The notes beneath the pieces were generated by a model that was not told the DNA's origin, searched no databases, and was given only the letters and a program-made list of their open reading frames with translations. Positions 7,308 through 17,630 of a stretch of DNA of 64,000 nucleotides are shown piece after piece. The first letter of the stretch is position 1; every line of letters begins with the position of its first letter. The translations under genes and the position numbers were made by a program. Source of the DNA: Stieleria bergensis (GTDB lineage Bacteria; Planctomycetota; Planctomycetia; Pirellulales; Pirellulaceae); contig CP036272.1 of NCBI GenBank assembly GCA_007745635.1, positions 2,537,266 through 2,601,265 of the forward strand, in the 5' to 3' direction.

Positions 7308-10061
7308 TCACTTTCCAGCGGCGGATTGATTGAGTTCTGCTTGAATGCTGTCACGCAGTTTCTCGATCTCGTCCAAGTCATCGGTGCGCATGCTGATGTG
7401 ACCGGCTTTGCTGTTGATGGCGAGGTAGGCTGCCTGTGCATCTTCCTTTGCCAACTCCCACTCGCCCATGGCTGCATAGACTTTGGCTCGGGCACGCAGA
7501 TGCACCGTGCCAATTTCCTTTGGTTTCCAGTTCTTCGGGGCGTCAGGCGGTGGTTGCTGATTGACCGGAGCATGGGCGAACGCCAATCGCTGAGCTTCTT
7601 TGAGGTCGCCTCGCGCTAAGGCGTCGTCTACCAGTTGCTCATCGTTCCACTCCACGACACTCTGCGCCATGGTGCTTCTACCGGCCGTCAAACCTGATTT
7701 GAATGCGGCAACTCTGCCGTCGGAATGCAAGAAAGCAATGTTGTTCCGCTTCTCACCAGGTGTCACGTTAAGTTGACCAACGATTGGGTGATCCAGTCCA
7801 TCGGGAACGAGAATGTAGGTGCTGGAATCTGGTGGTTGCTTGCGTTTGAGCTGTTCTTGGTTATACGTTTCGAGCGCCTCACGCATCGCCTTGGCGTCAT
7901 CATCAAGAACCGCGTACACAGTCTGGACATCATCGAACGGGCGCTGGTTGACAAACGTGCCATAACGGCGCAGCCGGGGGTTCGCAGCCGCATCTTGCAG
8001 GAACTCAAGCATGGTGAATTGACCATTGAGATCCTCAGGAATTCGGAATGGCTTGCCGTCAAGCGTCATGAACTCGCCCTTGATCCGCCGCTCTGCGTTT
8101 TCATGGTCGCCGATTCCAAAGAAGTAATCCATTCTCCGACCATAAGTCCAGCCGGCGGTGAACGGAGGGTGGTAGAGCCAGTATCGATGATAGCGATCCA
8201 GTTGGCACGCCGTGGCGGTCCAAAGCGCAGGGTGGTTAGCATACTGGTCGAGGCTCGCTCGCCGGTAACGCTCATGCAGGGCTCGATCTCCGATGTCCAA
8301 TGCCAGTAGTGACGCCAGGGTATCAGTCGTCACGGCTCTAGGCTTGGTAGAATCGACCTGGGCAAACTCTTCGATCACGTCACGGGCGTCTCCTTCGTGA
8401 GAACGCAGCGTTTGACGTGCGAGGCAAAACCTTGCGATGACATCGGTCCCCGCTGGGCAGTCGTTGTCGAGCGTGGCCTGCGCTTCCTGGGCGGCAGCAT
8501 CGAAGTGCTGGCGTTTGCCCTCAATCTTCCAGAGGGCTAAGAGCGCGACGATCCGGCGGTTACGGACAATCCAGAGGTCCTCGGCCTGCGGGTGCGCGGT
8601 GATCGCTTGTTGACAAAGTTCATTAGCCCGGCGAAACCTCGCGTGAATCTGTTCGTAAGACTGTTCGTAGCGGGTTGGTGGCTTCAAGAAGCATGCCTGG
8701 ATCACGTTCAGTGTGTCTTCTGGGACGGACGTCGACGTTCGCGTCAGTTTCTTGGCTGAGTCGATCCCCGTCTCGTGAATCGCCTGCCACTCGGGAGGCG
8801 CCGTCGGGTCGAACGCGCCCGTAAGATCGACGACGGTAAACTCGCCACTGAGCATGGCCCGAGTTTGCGCTGTGTAGTCTTGCTTGGTCCAGACGCGGGC
8901 GAGACTCGAACCGAAGGAGCGTTCCCAACCACCTGGTTTAACTCGGGTCGATCCGCTCATGACCATTGCGGTGTATCCAGACGGTGTCATGGTGAGCAAT
9001 TTGGGCGTGTTGCGAACATAGGTTTTGTAGACGGGATGCTCGGTGCCGCTCGGTAAATGCAGGGCCGGCCAGTCCAAGCCCAGCTCACTTAGAATGCTCG
9101 CTCCCGCGTCGGGAAGGTTGTCGAGATTGAAGCTGATGAATTGGTACCGAAGTGGCGTGTTGCGTTCTGCTTCACTCGAGACAATGTTCCAGCCGGCCAC
9201 CATTTCCTTCAGTGCCTCGATCCCGTCGCCTTCCTTCGTCCAAAAGTACAGCGCAGTGGTCTTACCGAGCGCGTCCATGGGGAAGCGATAAGCTTTGCCA
9301 TCGGCGCCCTTGAACTGACCGATGAAAGGCGCTCCGAAAACCTGACCGGCGAGCTTGTCACGTTGGAAGTTGATCATTTCCCGATCGCCCGGGAATTCCT
9401 CGGCGATGACCTGTCGCAGGTGACCGATCAGGCCCGCATCACCCATCTCAATCCCCATGGTCAAGGCAACACGTACGGCCTTGGTATCGACCTCAGTCCC
9501 CAAATAGCGTTGGACCAACGGTTTGATCGCTTGCGCTCGCGCCTTCTGGTCAGCGCCCTGTTGGGCGAGCTTTGCTTGCGAAAGCAGTAGGTCTGCATCG
9601 AGACGAACGGCAGCGTATTCGTCGGGGGCTGCGAGAAGTTTCTCACACGTTGTAAGAAAGGCACGCCGATTGGTGGCCGAATTGTCAAGCTTGACTTGCG
9701 CCTGTTGGGCTTGGAAGAGCAGGCCCAAGACAGCGAAACGATTGGGTGATGCCTCGTTCTCTTCGAGCAAGGCTTCGCAGGCGCGGATCGCCCTCCGAAC
9801 ACCTAGTTTTTTCCGCGCAGAGGACGAAGCTGTGATCGCCTCGCTGAGTTGAGTTTGTAGCGTTTCGATCTTTTCGGCAGGAATCGATTGCTGCGCGACC
9901 ACCTGAGTGGCCGTGAACAATGTGCTTACGAGGAACACTGCATAAACAACAGACGTTGTGATGCAGGCACGCATCCTGACGCCTGTAGAAACTGAGCAGC
10001 CAATCGATTGCTGGGCGAGCGAGAACAGGCTGGTCAAATGGGGACAACCTTTGTGAATCAT
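7308..10061 (-). CDS. Secreted helical-repeat protein with two cysteine-less thioredoxin-like folds
   Basis: A 917-residue product. ATG at 10061 lies 18 nt after the upstream stop and is preceded by AAGGGA at about 7 nt, which supports it. A second ATG at 9974 would place a signal peptide (VFLVSTLFTATQVVAQ) directly at the N-terminus. Residues about 60-230 look like TPR-type helices. A TlpA/thioredoxin-like fold follows (about 240-385), in which the usual WCxxC site is replaced by FWTKEGDG. More helical repeats follow, then a second similar fold from about 655 (LEFLQDA at the same place), again without CxxC, and C-terminal TPR-like helices. With no redox cysteines these folds are more likely binding or scaffold modules than oxidoreductases. 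It is the last gene of the MoxR operon and probably periplasmic. Confidence 0.72.
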   Translation of the reverse strand: MIHKGCPHLTSLFSLAQQSIGCSVSTGVRMRACITTSVVYAVFLVSTLFTATQVVAQQSIPAEKIETLQTQLSEAITASSSARKKLGVRRAIRACEALLEENEASPNRFAVLGLLFQAQQAQVKLDNSATNRRAFLTTCEKLLAAPDEYAAVRLDADLLLSQAKLAQQGADQKARAQAIKPLVQRYLGTEVDTKAVRVALTMGIEMGDAGLIGHLRQVIAEEFPGDREMINFQRDKLAGQVFGAPFIGQFKGADGKAYRFPMDALGKTTALYFWTKEGDGIEALKEMVAGWNIVSSEAERNTPLRYQFISFNLDNLPDAGASILSELGLDWPALHLPSGTEHPVYKTYVRNTPKLLTMTPSGYTAMVMSGSTRVKPGGWERSFGSSLARVWTKQDYTAQTRAMLSGEFTVVDLTGAFDPTAPPEWQAIHETGIDSAKKLTRTSTSVPEDTLNVIQACFLKPPTRYEQSYEQIHARFRRANELCQQAITAHPQAEDLWIVRNRRIVALLALWKIEGKRQHFDAAAQEAQATLDNDCPAGTDVIARFCLARQTLRSHEGDARDVIEEFAQVDSTKPRAVTTDTLASLLALDIGDRALHERYRRASLDQYANHPALWTATACQLDRYHRYWLYHPPFTAGWTYGRRMDYFFGIGDHENAERRIKGEFMTLDGKPFRIPEDLNGQFTMLEFLQDAAANPRLRRYGTFVNQRPFDDVQTVYAVLDDDAKAMREALETYNQEQLKRKQPPDSSTYILVPDGLDHPIVGQLNVTPGEKRNNIAFLHSDGRVAAFKSGLTAGRSTMAQSVVEWNDEQLVDDALARGDLKEAQRLAFAHAPVNQQPPPDAPKNWKPKEIGTVHLRARAKVYAAMGEWELAKEDAQAAYLAINSKAGHISMRTDDLDEIEKLRDSIQAELNQSAAGK

Positions 10062-10079
10062 TTTCCGTTCCCTTGTGTT

Positions 10080-12017
10080 TTACTTGACTGGCTGGAACTG
10101 CAGTGCCTTAATGCTGATGCCACGATTCCCTTGACGGAACGTGATCTGGATCGAGTTGCGTCCTTCGCGTAACTCGATCGCTTCTGGCTTGCCTTGCTCC
10201 CACATCCCTTTGGTATAGGGCAGCTTCGAATCCACGATCGTGCGGCGGTTAATACGATACTTCACCTCGTTGCCTTCGTGAGAGACCGTCGAAACCAGTG
10301 CGCTGACTGTGTACTTGCCAGCCGCTGGGGCTTCCACGTAATAGCGTAAGATCTCGGGGCGGCTATCACCCATGCGTTGGTAGTGGATCTGCATGCCTTC
10401 GTCAAAACTGTTTAGGAACAGGACTTTGGCGGTGCTGTTGGTGGGGCCTGCGCAGGCCACTGCTGGGACTGTGATTGTCCCGTCTTCCGCGACAATGATT
10501 TTCTTGTCTGCTGCCGGGATCTCAATCTCTTTGACCTCGTCGTCAGCGCCGAGGATTTTGTCTGATTCGCCCAGCAGTCGCGCTTCGTCTTCGGTCAGGT
10601 TGGCGAGCTCAGCATCGGCGGCCACCTTTGCCGCAGCCTTGTCTTCGACGATCGTTCGCTTTTTGTAAAACGCCAGGCCATTCCAGAACCCGCCCCCTTT
10701 TCCATACTGCCGAAGGCTGACGTCTTCCTCGTCTAAAGCATCGGCGATCCACTGTGCGCGGAGGACTTGCAGGTAGTCGCTTTCAAATTCACGAGCACGC
10801 GAATCCAAGTAAAAGTCCAGTCCACCCCAGGGGCCGCACCAGTTCATCGACCACCAAGCGCCAAGGCGGGTGACCCAGCCATCGGGCGTCCAAAGGTTCA
10901 TCGCTGCGTGCCCGGTTTGAGTTGAACGTCGCGCCGGGATCCCGAAGGCGCGCGTGATGAATCGACCGAAGAAGGCACGTCGTCCACAGATGCCGCCGAG
11001 CGCGAGGGCTTCTTGTTGGGGTAGACCGAGAGTGTCGTCATGGCGGGTGCTGCAGTACGGCAAGTCACTCTTGACCATTGCCACGTACCGCCAGGAGTGA
11101 TCCGGATTGGTAATGTGGTCGGGGCGGAAATTGCGAAGCATCGCTCGCGCCCAGGTGAGCTCTTCATTGCTGTAGGGATCGTTGGTGATAAACCGGCACT
11201 CCCAGGCATTGAAGTCTTCAAACGCCGGATCCAGTTCTTCGTCCAGGAACGCCTGCTCGTAGTGCAGGTAACGCGCGACTTGGCCGTCTGTGGTCTTGTT
11301 GTCTGTAAAGACCGGGCCGTTGATGCTTGCTGGATCGTTGCCCTCTAGCCAGGGCTGTTGCAACGCGGTGCCCAAGGCAAGGCTGTGGAAGATCGTTCCT
11401 CGTTCACGAGCGCGTTCGCTGGCCTCGAGGATCGCGGTATAGACCTGCATGGCCTCGCCGAACTCGCCACCGTTCGCACCGCCAGACTGGACCATTTGCA
11501 GCATCAACTCTTCGTCCGCGAAGAGCTTGTTGAGCAGAGCTTGGTGTGCGTCGCTCTGCTGCGCAAACTCAGCCAGACCCGCCGGCGTGCCGTGCCGAAG
11601 AATCGCGACTTTGACCAGTTTGCTGTCTAACGAGTTCGAGCTAAGTATCGGTTGTACATCGGCCAGCAAGGGACGAACGCTGGCAAGTGCCGCGACTTCG
11701 GCCGTTGCCAGTGACTCCTGGTAGGCTTTGTGAGCACCGCCTGCGGCGTCATCGCCGGGCTTTTTTAAAGCGGCAAGCTTCGCGCGGGCGTCCTCGAAAG
11801 CGGCCTGCTTTTGCGGATCAATTGTCGGCAGTGCTGCCGCGATCTCCGCGCTCAGCGTTTCAAGCGTCTCAGCGTATCGATCACGAATCTGTTCCCCCTT
11901 GTCATTCAGTTCCGGATCAACCGCATGGGATGATGTGGCCTGTGAGACAAGATAGAGCATCACGCAGGCCGCGCCTCTGACCGCGAAGGCTGGCTTGTTC
12001 TGTCGTGCTCTTGTCAT
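10080..12017 (-). CDS. Secreted transglutaminase-like protein with C-terminal carbohydrate-binding-like domain
   Basis: A 645-residue protein. I start it at ATG 12017 because AAGGAG lies 6 nt upstream and a signal peptide follows directly (about 1-32). The transglutaminase-like core holds GGICGRRAFFGRF (Cys about 344), the typical helix end FGIPARR, and GHAAMNLW (His about 370). The Asp usually found about 15 residues after the His is not where expected; the nearest is in TPDGW (about 379). A beta-sandwich reminiscent of CBM6/35 or DUF5077 follows at the C-terminus (about 530-645). Transglutaminase-like proteins often sit beside MoxR and DUF58 genes. In this operon it could cross-link or hydrolyse envelope peptides, or be a catalytically dead binding protein. 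It is 18 nt from the next gene. Confidence 0.78.
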   Translation of the reverse strand: MTRARQNKPAFAVRGAACVMLYLVSQATSSHAVDPELNDKGEQIRDRYAETLETLSAEIAAALPTIDPQKQAAFEDARAKLAALKKPGDDAAGGAHKAYQESLATAEVAALASVRPLLADVQPILSSNSLDSKLVKVAILRHGTPAGLAEFAQQSDAHQALLNKLFADEELMLQMVQSGGANGGEFGEAMQVYTAILEASERARERGTIFHSLALGTALQQPWLEGNDPASINGPVFTDNKTTDGQVARYLHYEQAFLDEELDPAFEDFNAWECRFITNDPYSNEELTWARAMLRNFRPDHITNPDHSWRYVAMVKSDLPYCSTRHDDTLGLPQQEALALGGICGRRAFFGRFITRAFGIPARRSTQTGHAAMNLWTPDGWVTRLGAWWSMNWCGPWGGLDFYLDSRAREFESDYLQVLRAQWIADALDEEDVSLRQYGKGGGFWNGLAFYKKRTIVEDKAAAKVAADAELANLTEDEARLLGESDKILGADDEVKEIEIPAADKKIIVAEDGTITVPAVACAGPTNSTAKVLFLNSFDEGMQIHYQRMGDSRPEILRYYVEAPAAGKYTVSALVSTVSHEGNEVKYRINRRTIVDSKLPYTKGMWEQGKPEAIELREGRNSIQITFRQGNRGISIKALQFQPVK

Positions 12018-12072
12018 CTTCAGCTCCTTGTTTGTGATCACTCGGTTCTGTTCCATTTAATGGTCGGTGGAG

Positions 12073-13149
12073 TTATCGCTGGTACACCGGGATATACCGG
12101 TTCGGGGTGGCTAAGATAATGATTGCCATCGGTGTTTTGTGCGGATAGTCTGGTTTGTCGCCTTCTTGTTCCACCCAGGATCCGTTGGGCTTCTGTAACG
12201 AGATCAGTGCGTCGCGGATCTTTGGATACCACTTGGAATAACGCTCGTCGCCCGCTTGGACCATGGCTTGCATCGCATAGTAATGCGAATAATAGAAATG
12301 GCCGTTGTCTTTGCGCGAGAACATCTTGGGATCATTTTCTAGGGTGTTGAGGGCAGCTTGCACCCATTCCGTCTCACGATTGCCTGCAAGCTGTGCGGCA
12401 TAGACGCCGCCCGCTGTACACGCAATCGTGAATCCCCTGCCCTGATAGCCAAAGCCGCCGCGCTGCTCATCAAAGGCTTGATCACGCAGGTAGCCGGTCA
12501 GCCGTTCGATGGTTTCAGTCGGGACGAGGATGCCGGCTTCACGTGCCGATGCAAGTGAGACAAATACCATTGCGGTGACTGAGGTGTCCTGTCCCGCGTC
12601 GGGCCGCGGTGCATAACGCCACCCACCGAGCGGGCTCTGGGAACGAAGAATGATCTGCACTGCCCGTTCCAGGTACTTCTGGATCCTTTTATTGTCTTCG
12701 GGGTCCTTGGTCATGCCCCAGAGCTCGGACATCGCAATCGTATACAGACCGATCTCGTACATCTTGACGCCCATGGCGCCGCTGGGTGATTCTTCCGAAC
12801 GCTTGAGCAAATACTCCTTCGCGCGGTCCAAGGCGTCGCCGTACTCGCCGAAGCCTGGAAAGTGTCCTTCCACCATGAAAGCCATCAGTCCCAAACTGGT
12901 GCCAGCGATGGCGTAGTCCCCGTTCTGCATCGACCAGGAGCCATCCTGATTCTGATTCGCGATGAGGTACTTGAGCCCACGGTCGATAGCCTTTTTGGCG
13001 TCTTCGGTGAGCTCGGGCGCTTTGTCGTCGTCGCTTAGTTCAAACAATGCGTCATCATCGGCCAAGGCACAAGGGACTGGCAGGAAGACAACAGCAAACG
13101 CTATCACTAAAGACAGATGCTTCGTCAGTTGTTGAAGGAGTGCATTCAC
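12073..13149 (-). CDS. Secreted alpha/alpha-toroid (prenyltransferase/squalene-oxidase repeat) protein
   Basis: A 358-residue protein with a clear signal peptide (about 1-30, ending ALA). It has at least five helical repeats of the QnQDGSW type: NQNQDGSW near 64, SQSPLGGW near 170, RGGFGYQG near 225 and LQKPNGSW near 330. Such repeats build the alpha/alpha toroid seen in terpene cyclases and in thioester domains of complement-like proteins. The acidic DxDD cyclase motif is not seen, so a cyclase reaction is unlikely. Its ATG overlaps the stop of the upstream 1,494-residue protein (ATGA), indicating translational coupling. In planctomycete MoxR operons a scaffold or peptide-binding role is plausible but unproven. 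Confidence 0.8.
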   Translation of the reverse strand: MNALLQQLTKHLSLVIAFAVVFLPVPCALADDDALFELSDDDKAPELTEDAKKAIDRGLKYLIANQNQDGSWSMQNGDYAIAGTSLGLMAFMVEGHFPGFGEYGDALDRAKEYLLKRSEESPSGAMGVKMYEIGLYTIAMSELWGMTKDPEDNKRIQKYLERAVQIILRSQSPLGGWRYAPRPDAGQDTSVTAMVFVSLASAREAGILVPTETIERLTGYLRDQAFDEQRGGFGYQGRGFTIACTAGGVYAAQLAGNRETEWVQAALNTLENDPKMFSRKDNGHFYYSHYYAMQAMVQAGDERYSKWYPKIRDALISLQKPNGSWVEQEGDKPDYPHKTPMAIIILATPNRYIPVYQR

Positions 13150-16100
13150 TGGGAAACCCTCTCGTAGTAGTTCTTTAAAAGGCCCCGATATTCCAGCGGT
13201 AACTCACGAGCGAAGTTTTGATTCAGGGCGGCGCGATTGCGTTCTCCAAGCACCTTCCACTCCGAACGCTTGTCTGAAGGTGTTTCACCGCTGACGAAGT
13301 CGGCAATGAATCCAGCCGTCATCGCTGACTCGGTATCGCTGCCGGGACCATCGGCAGCCGGAGCATCGCTCGCGGAGCTGGGGGGGATCGCGGTATTGAG
13401 AATCAACGCTTGTTCGACAATGAAGTGCCGCAGTTGCTCGTCGGCAGCGCGTTGGCTCGTGCGGAGCTGATCGCGAGTTGCAGTCGAGATCGCACCGGCG
13501 GCATCGCCAAGATGCTTGCTCGCGCTGTTCAGCAACGGATGAGTCTCGCCCTTGCCTGCGATCTTGCTCAGGCGATCAGTGAGTTCGTTTTGCCGCTCGC
13601 TCAGCGATTCAAGTTCCGAATCTCCGGCGTCCTGTGTTTGGCGAAATAATGTCTTGAAGTCACTGGCGACGGCAAGCGTCTCGACCAATCGGACCAAGTC
13701 CGGATCTGTTTCTGAGTTGATGGCAACCTGGGGCAAGCCCTCCAGCATGGTGATCACCACGAGGACAGCCTCGCCGTTTTCTGCGTAGAGCAGCTCAGTA
13801 AGCTCCATCGCGTCCGCGGCGGACTCTTTGTCATTGTCTTGCAAGGCATCAAGAACTAGTTGCATGTCTTGTGAAGGTAGTGAGAGCACCGGCTGCGCTT
13901 CGTTGGGTTCATCGCTGGGAAACAGTGGATCCGGCGGTGGGACTCGCTTGGGGTTTCCCGCTGCGGCACGTAGTCGTTTGTCCTGCTGAATCGCTCGTTT
14001 TAGCAATGTTTGCTGTGCGTGAAGGAAGCGAGACAGATCTTGTTGCTCAAAGGCCGTTACGTCTTGTCGAAGTTCTCTTTGTTGATAGGCCATTAAGGAG
14101 GCGTCGGAGACGTGTTGGTGCAAGTAATGAACAATTTCGGCAAGGTAGCCCGTTTGCGTTCGAATGTCTTGTACTAGCAACTGGACGTCGCCTAAAGATT
14201 CCGCGGCAACGTCTTGCGCGTCGATCGCTTCAAATTGGTCTCCTGTCTTCAGTGCCGCTATCGCATCTTCAAAGTCTGCCTTGGCGAATGCTAAAGGCGT
14301 TCCAACGTCCAGGCGTGCAGCAACCAGGTCTAGCAGCGGGGCGACGTCGTGCATGCATTGCTGTAGGTGCGCGCACCGTGGCAGCAGCACCTTCATCTCC
14401 TCCGGTTTCAGTGCTTCAGTCTCGGCCAGCAATTCGCGTTGCTCAGCGACAATGTCAGCCATCGACCGGTTGGCAAACCCGACCGAACGCTGGAACATCA
14501 ACATGCCCTGCAGGCTGGCTAATCGCTGATTCTGAGCGACAACGATTGCGTATCCTTCCGCTAACGCATCGGCGGCCTGCTCCTGAAGATCGATGGCTTG
14601 GTCCGCATCGTTGGCCTTCAGAGCGGCGGTGGCTTGGTTGAGCAACTGCTCCGCCAGTTCGACCTGGCTTAGCACGGGCGGTAGATCACGGTCGTTCTGA
14701 GCTAAGTCCTCTTTCTTGAACGCCTTGATCAAGGCACTCAAGTCGCTGGCTAGATTGAGCTGCGTCTCGGCAAGTGTGTCGAGGCTGGCATCCTCGGCCG
14801 CAGTGAGATCCGTTTTCTCGAGCAGGCCAATGACCCGAGCTTCAAATTCCTCGAGACGAGACATGCGTTCGCTGGTTGCCGCGACAACCGTGCTTAGGCC
14901 TTGAGACTCCAGCCCAATCTCAATGGACCAGCGTTCGAGTTCCGAGAATAACTTGTCGATCGTCTGCTGAGCCTGACGTTGGTGGTCGACCATCGTCTGC
15001 TGCTCTCCCGATTCGATCGCGGCCAATGCCTGGCTCATGGCGTTGTCAGCTTCGGCCAGCAACGCATCGATGGGAGGGGCTTTGGGCAGTGTCTCATCGA
15101 AGAGGTTGGCACGTCGCGCGGGGACAGTTGGCAGCATCAGGGTCAGCAACTGTTTCCGAAGCGTCGCCTGGACTTCCGCAGTCTCACGACGTCGACGGGT
15201 GAACTCGGTCGCTGAAAGCTTCTGTCCATTCGTCTGCAGGCGAGTTTGGACGACTAACATGGATCCGATCAGGTCGCGCGTTTTGATGAGGGTTGCGTAG
15301 GCTCCGCTGAGCCGGACGCTGAACTCTGCATTGAGAAGAGACTTCACCAGTTCAGCCTGCAACGCCGATGCGTCAGTCCGCTGCTTCTGGTCAATCTGTG
15401 TGCCGGCGAGGCGCATTTGCTCGGAAACTTTGACAGCCTGAAGATCTTTGATGCTTCGCACTAAACGCAGCACTGCAAGCGGGCGTTGATCGTAACGCAT
15501 CGTTGCTAGTAAGTCGTTAATCAGCTGCTCGGTCCACTGCGCGAGTTCGTGTTGCTGTTCTACCAGCTTGCTTGAGACGCTTGATGCCGGGGCGATGAGG
15601 GTTTGCCAACGCAGGTTTGCTTGCTGCTGGGCAAGCATCCGCACCTCGCGGGCGTAGACATCTTGCGCGGCCTCAATGCCACGAAGCATGACGAGGCTGC
15701 CCAGTTCCCGTGCAGCAGCGTTGACAGCCCGTGCGGCGGGGACGGGATTCGCCGCATTCTGTTCTTCATTCGAAGCGGTGGAGAGATCACGCAACAGGGA
15801 TGCCGCTTGAGCCACTTGGGACTCGGCAATCTTGGTCAGCTTGGCTTGAACCGTTTGCATCGCGTCCGCTTCAGGGACATCTGCAAGATTGTTTGCGGCA
15901 AGGTCATCGCGCAGATCTTGGAGCCGCGCTGCGATTTCATTGAGCTGCCCGCGAATCATCTCCTGTCGGATTCCTTCCAGTTGACAGGCCTGCAGGAAGC
16001 CTTCGCCCCTAGGAGACAGGCTGCTGGTCAAATCGTGTGCTGATCGCTGTTGACGATAGATCGTTTGCACCCGCGAGAGCAGGCGGTTGCGCTGTTTATC

Positions 16101-17630
16101 GATCTGCTCCAGGTACTGTTCTCTGGAGAGAAAGGTAATCCTTCTGGTCTCAGAACGGACGATATGGGGACCGTCGTCGCCAGGGTAGCGATCGTTAACC
16201 TGGATGGAGAATGAAACCGTGTCGCCAACTTTTAAATCTGTGATGGCCTGGCGATAGTCCCAGTCGATGGCCTGTTCACGTTGGCCCGTCAACGCGTCTG
16301 CGGGCAACTCGACAAACTCTTCATCGAACTGATTCACGCGGTGGATCACTTGAGCGGAACCGATTCCGTGATCATCTTGAACGCGCACTGCCAGGTCCAG
16401 TGGCCGGTTCAGCATCGCGACAAGGTTTGATGTCGGCGAGGTAAGCTCGACTCGAGGGGATTGGTCAGATGCGACTTGCAGGAAGTATCTCGGGCTGGTG
16501 AACTCATCGCCCTGCTCTTGATCAACCCAGGAGAAGTGATAGCCCTGCGAGGCCACCGCTTCTTCGGAGAAGTCCAGCGACCGGCCATCCTCGCTTACAG
16601 TGAGAACAACGGGTGACTCGCCGTCGCGTACGAACGCCGCCGTTTCGATCGGACGATCCAGGGTGATCGACCAGTGCAAGCGTGTGGCTTCAGGGACGGT
16701 GAGTGTAAGGGCTTCAATGGACTGAGTCGCCCGTTGTTGATAGTTAGGGTAGTCTAGTGTAACGGTGACCGATTCAATCCGTGGCGCCGGCACCACACGC
16801 ACGCGATGCCATGACGTGCGATCGTCGCCGGCAGTGAGTCGGTAATCAAAGTCACGGGCGGCCGACGTGATGGTGTATTCACAAGCGTTATCTAAGACAC
16901 CGAGATCGATCGCCCGAGCCCTGCCCTCTCCGGTGCGCACGTAGATTGTGGCTCGATCAGGAATGATCCCAGAGAGCTGAGCAGTGATCTTTGCACTGTC
17001 CCCTTCTTTAACCACCAGCTCTGGCTGGTCGAGGATGATCTGCGTCTTGGTCGGATACTCGATCGACAACCAAGGGGGGAAGAGTCTTGCGAAACCCACC
17101 GCCAGGAACGAACCATTGAACGCAGCAAATAGTCCAATGATGGTGACACCGATCGCAGCATAGACCGCGGGGCGATGCAGTGGACTAAACGGTACTGTTT
17201 GCTGGGGACGCAGTCCGGCGGCTGCCTGCTCGGCCAACTGGCAGGTGTGGTTGCTAAGCGCCAATGATGAGGTCTTTGGCTCGGCTTGTCTTTTGAGTTG
17301 GATGGCTGAGACAAGGAGACTCTTCAGGTCGTTGTGGCGAGATTCGATGAGCAGCGCCGTATGCACTGGATTGAACAGACGTAGGTGTCGCCAACCATGG
17401 TTCCAGGCGCGCTGGAGCGAGACGAACAACAGCGTGGCTAAAATCACCACTCGCCCCGCAGTTGGCACATCGGTCAACCAATCGATCAGCATTCCCAATA
17501 AGAACAGCGGGATCATCCAGTACAAGAACGTCATCGCACCGGCAATCAAGTGCAGTGTTTGCCCTCGGCCCCAGACCGAACGCATGACTGCATTGAGTTT
17601 GTCTAATCGAATGGGGTCAGCGGTACTCAC
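13146..17630 (-). CDS. Giant DUF4175-like membrane protein with long coiled coil
   Basis: A 1,494-residue protein starting at GTG (17630), which overlaps the previous stop as GTGA and has AAGGAGG about 11 nt upstream. A longer GTG start at 17660 is possible. There are three N-terminal transmembrane segments (about 27-50, 58-75 and 155-180). Beta-rich segments follow from about 190-510, with the family-like stretch FPPWLSIEYP. A very long Gln/Ala/Leu/Glu-rich helical region extends from about 510 to the end and probably forms a coiled coil that projects from the membrane. The N-terminal layout resembles DUF4175 proteins, which accompany MoxR/VWA operons. It is likely a structural partner of the VWA proteins upstream. 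No enzyme motif was seen. Confidence 0.78.
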   Translation of the reverse strand: MSTADPIRLDKLNAVMRSVWGRGQTLHLIAGAMTFLYWMIPLFLLGMLIDWLTDVPTAGRVVILATLLFVSLQRAWNHGWRHLRLFNPVHTALLIESRHNDLKSLLVSAIQLKRQAEPKTSSLALSNHTCQLAEQAAAGLRPQQTVPFSPLHRPAVYAAIGVTIIGLFAAFNGSFLAVGFARLFPPWLSIEYPTKTQIILDQPELVVKEGDSAKITAQLSGIIPDRATIYVRTGEGRARAIDLGVLDNACEYTITSAARDFDYRLTAGDDRTSWHRVRVVPAPRIESVTVTLDYPNYQQRATQSIEALTLTVPEATRLHWSITLDRPIETAAFVRDGESPVVLTVSEDGRSLDFSEEAVASQGYHFSWVDQEQGDEFTSPRYFLQVASDQSPRVELTSPTSNLVAMLNRPLDLAVRVQDDHGIGSAQVIHRVNQFDEEFVELPADALTGQREQAIDWDYRQAITDLKVGDTVSFSIQVNDRYPGDDGPHIVRSETRRITFLSREQYLEQIDKQRNRLLSRVQTIYRQQRSAHDLTSSLSPRGEGFLQACQLEGIRQEMIRGQLNEIAARLQDLRDDLAANNLADVPEADAMQTVQAKLTKIAESQVAQAASLLRDLSTASNEEQNAANPVPAARAVNAAARELGSLVMLRGIEAAQDVYAREVRMLAQQQANLRWQTLIAPASSVSSKLVEQQHELAQWTEQLINDLLATMRYDQRPLAVLRLVRSIKDLQAVKVSEQMRLAGTQIDQKQRTDASALQAELVKSLLNAEFSVRLSGAYATLIKTRDLIGSMLVVQTRLQTNGQKLSATEFTRRRRETAEVQATLRKQLLTLMLPTVPARRANLFDETLPKAPPIDALLAEADNAMSQALAAIESGEQQTMVDHQRQAQQTIDKLFSELERWSIEIGLESQGLSTVVAATSERMSRLEEFEARVIGLLEKTDLTAAEDASLDTLAETQLNLASDLSALIKAFKKEDLAQNDRDLPPVLSQVELAEQLLNQATAALKANDADQAIDLQEQAADALAEGYAIVVAQNQRLASLQGMLMFQRSVGFANRSMADIVAEQRELLAETEALKPEEMKVLLPRCAHLQQCMHDVAPLLDLVAARLDVGTPLAFAKADFEDAIAALKTGDQFEAIDAQDVAAESLGDVQLLVQDIRTQTGYLAEIVHYLHQHVSDASLMAYQQRELRQDVTAFEQQDLSRFLHAQQTLLKRAIQQDKRLRAAAGNPKRVPPPDPLFPSDEPNEAQPVLSLPSQDMQLVLDALQDNDKESAADAMELTELLYAENGEAVLVVITMLEGLPQVAINSETDPDLVRLVETLAVASDFKTLFRQTQDAGDSELESLSERQNELTDRLSKIAGKGETHPLLNSASKHLGDAAGAISTATRDQLRTSQRAADEQLRHFIVEQALILNTAIPPSSASDAPAADGPGSDTESAMTAGFIADFVSGETPSDKRSEWKVLGERNRAALNQNFARELPLEYRGLLKNYYERVSQ

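Noticed and set aside
13871-14641. 256-codon plus-strand ORF
   Set aside because: It is antisense to the coiled-coil part of the giant DUF4175-like protein and has no domain support.
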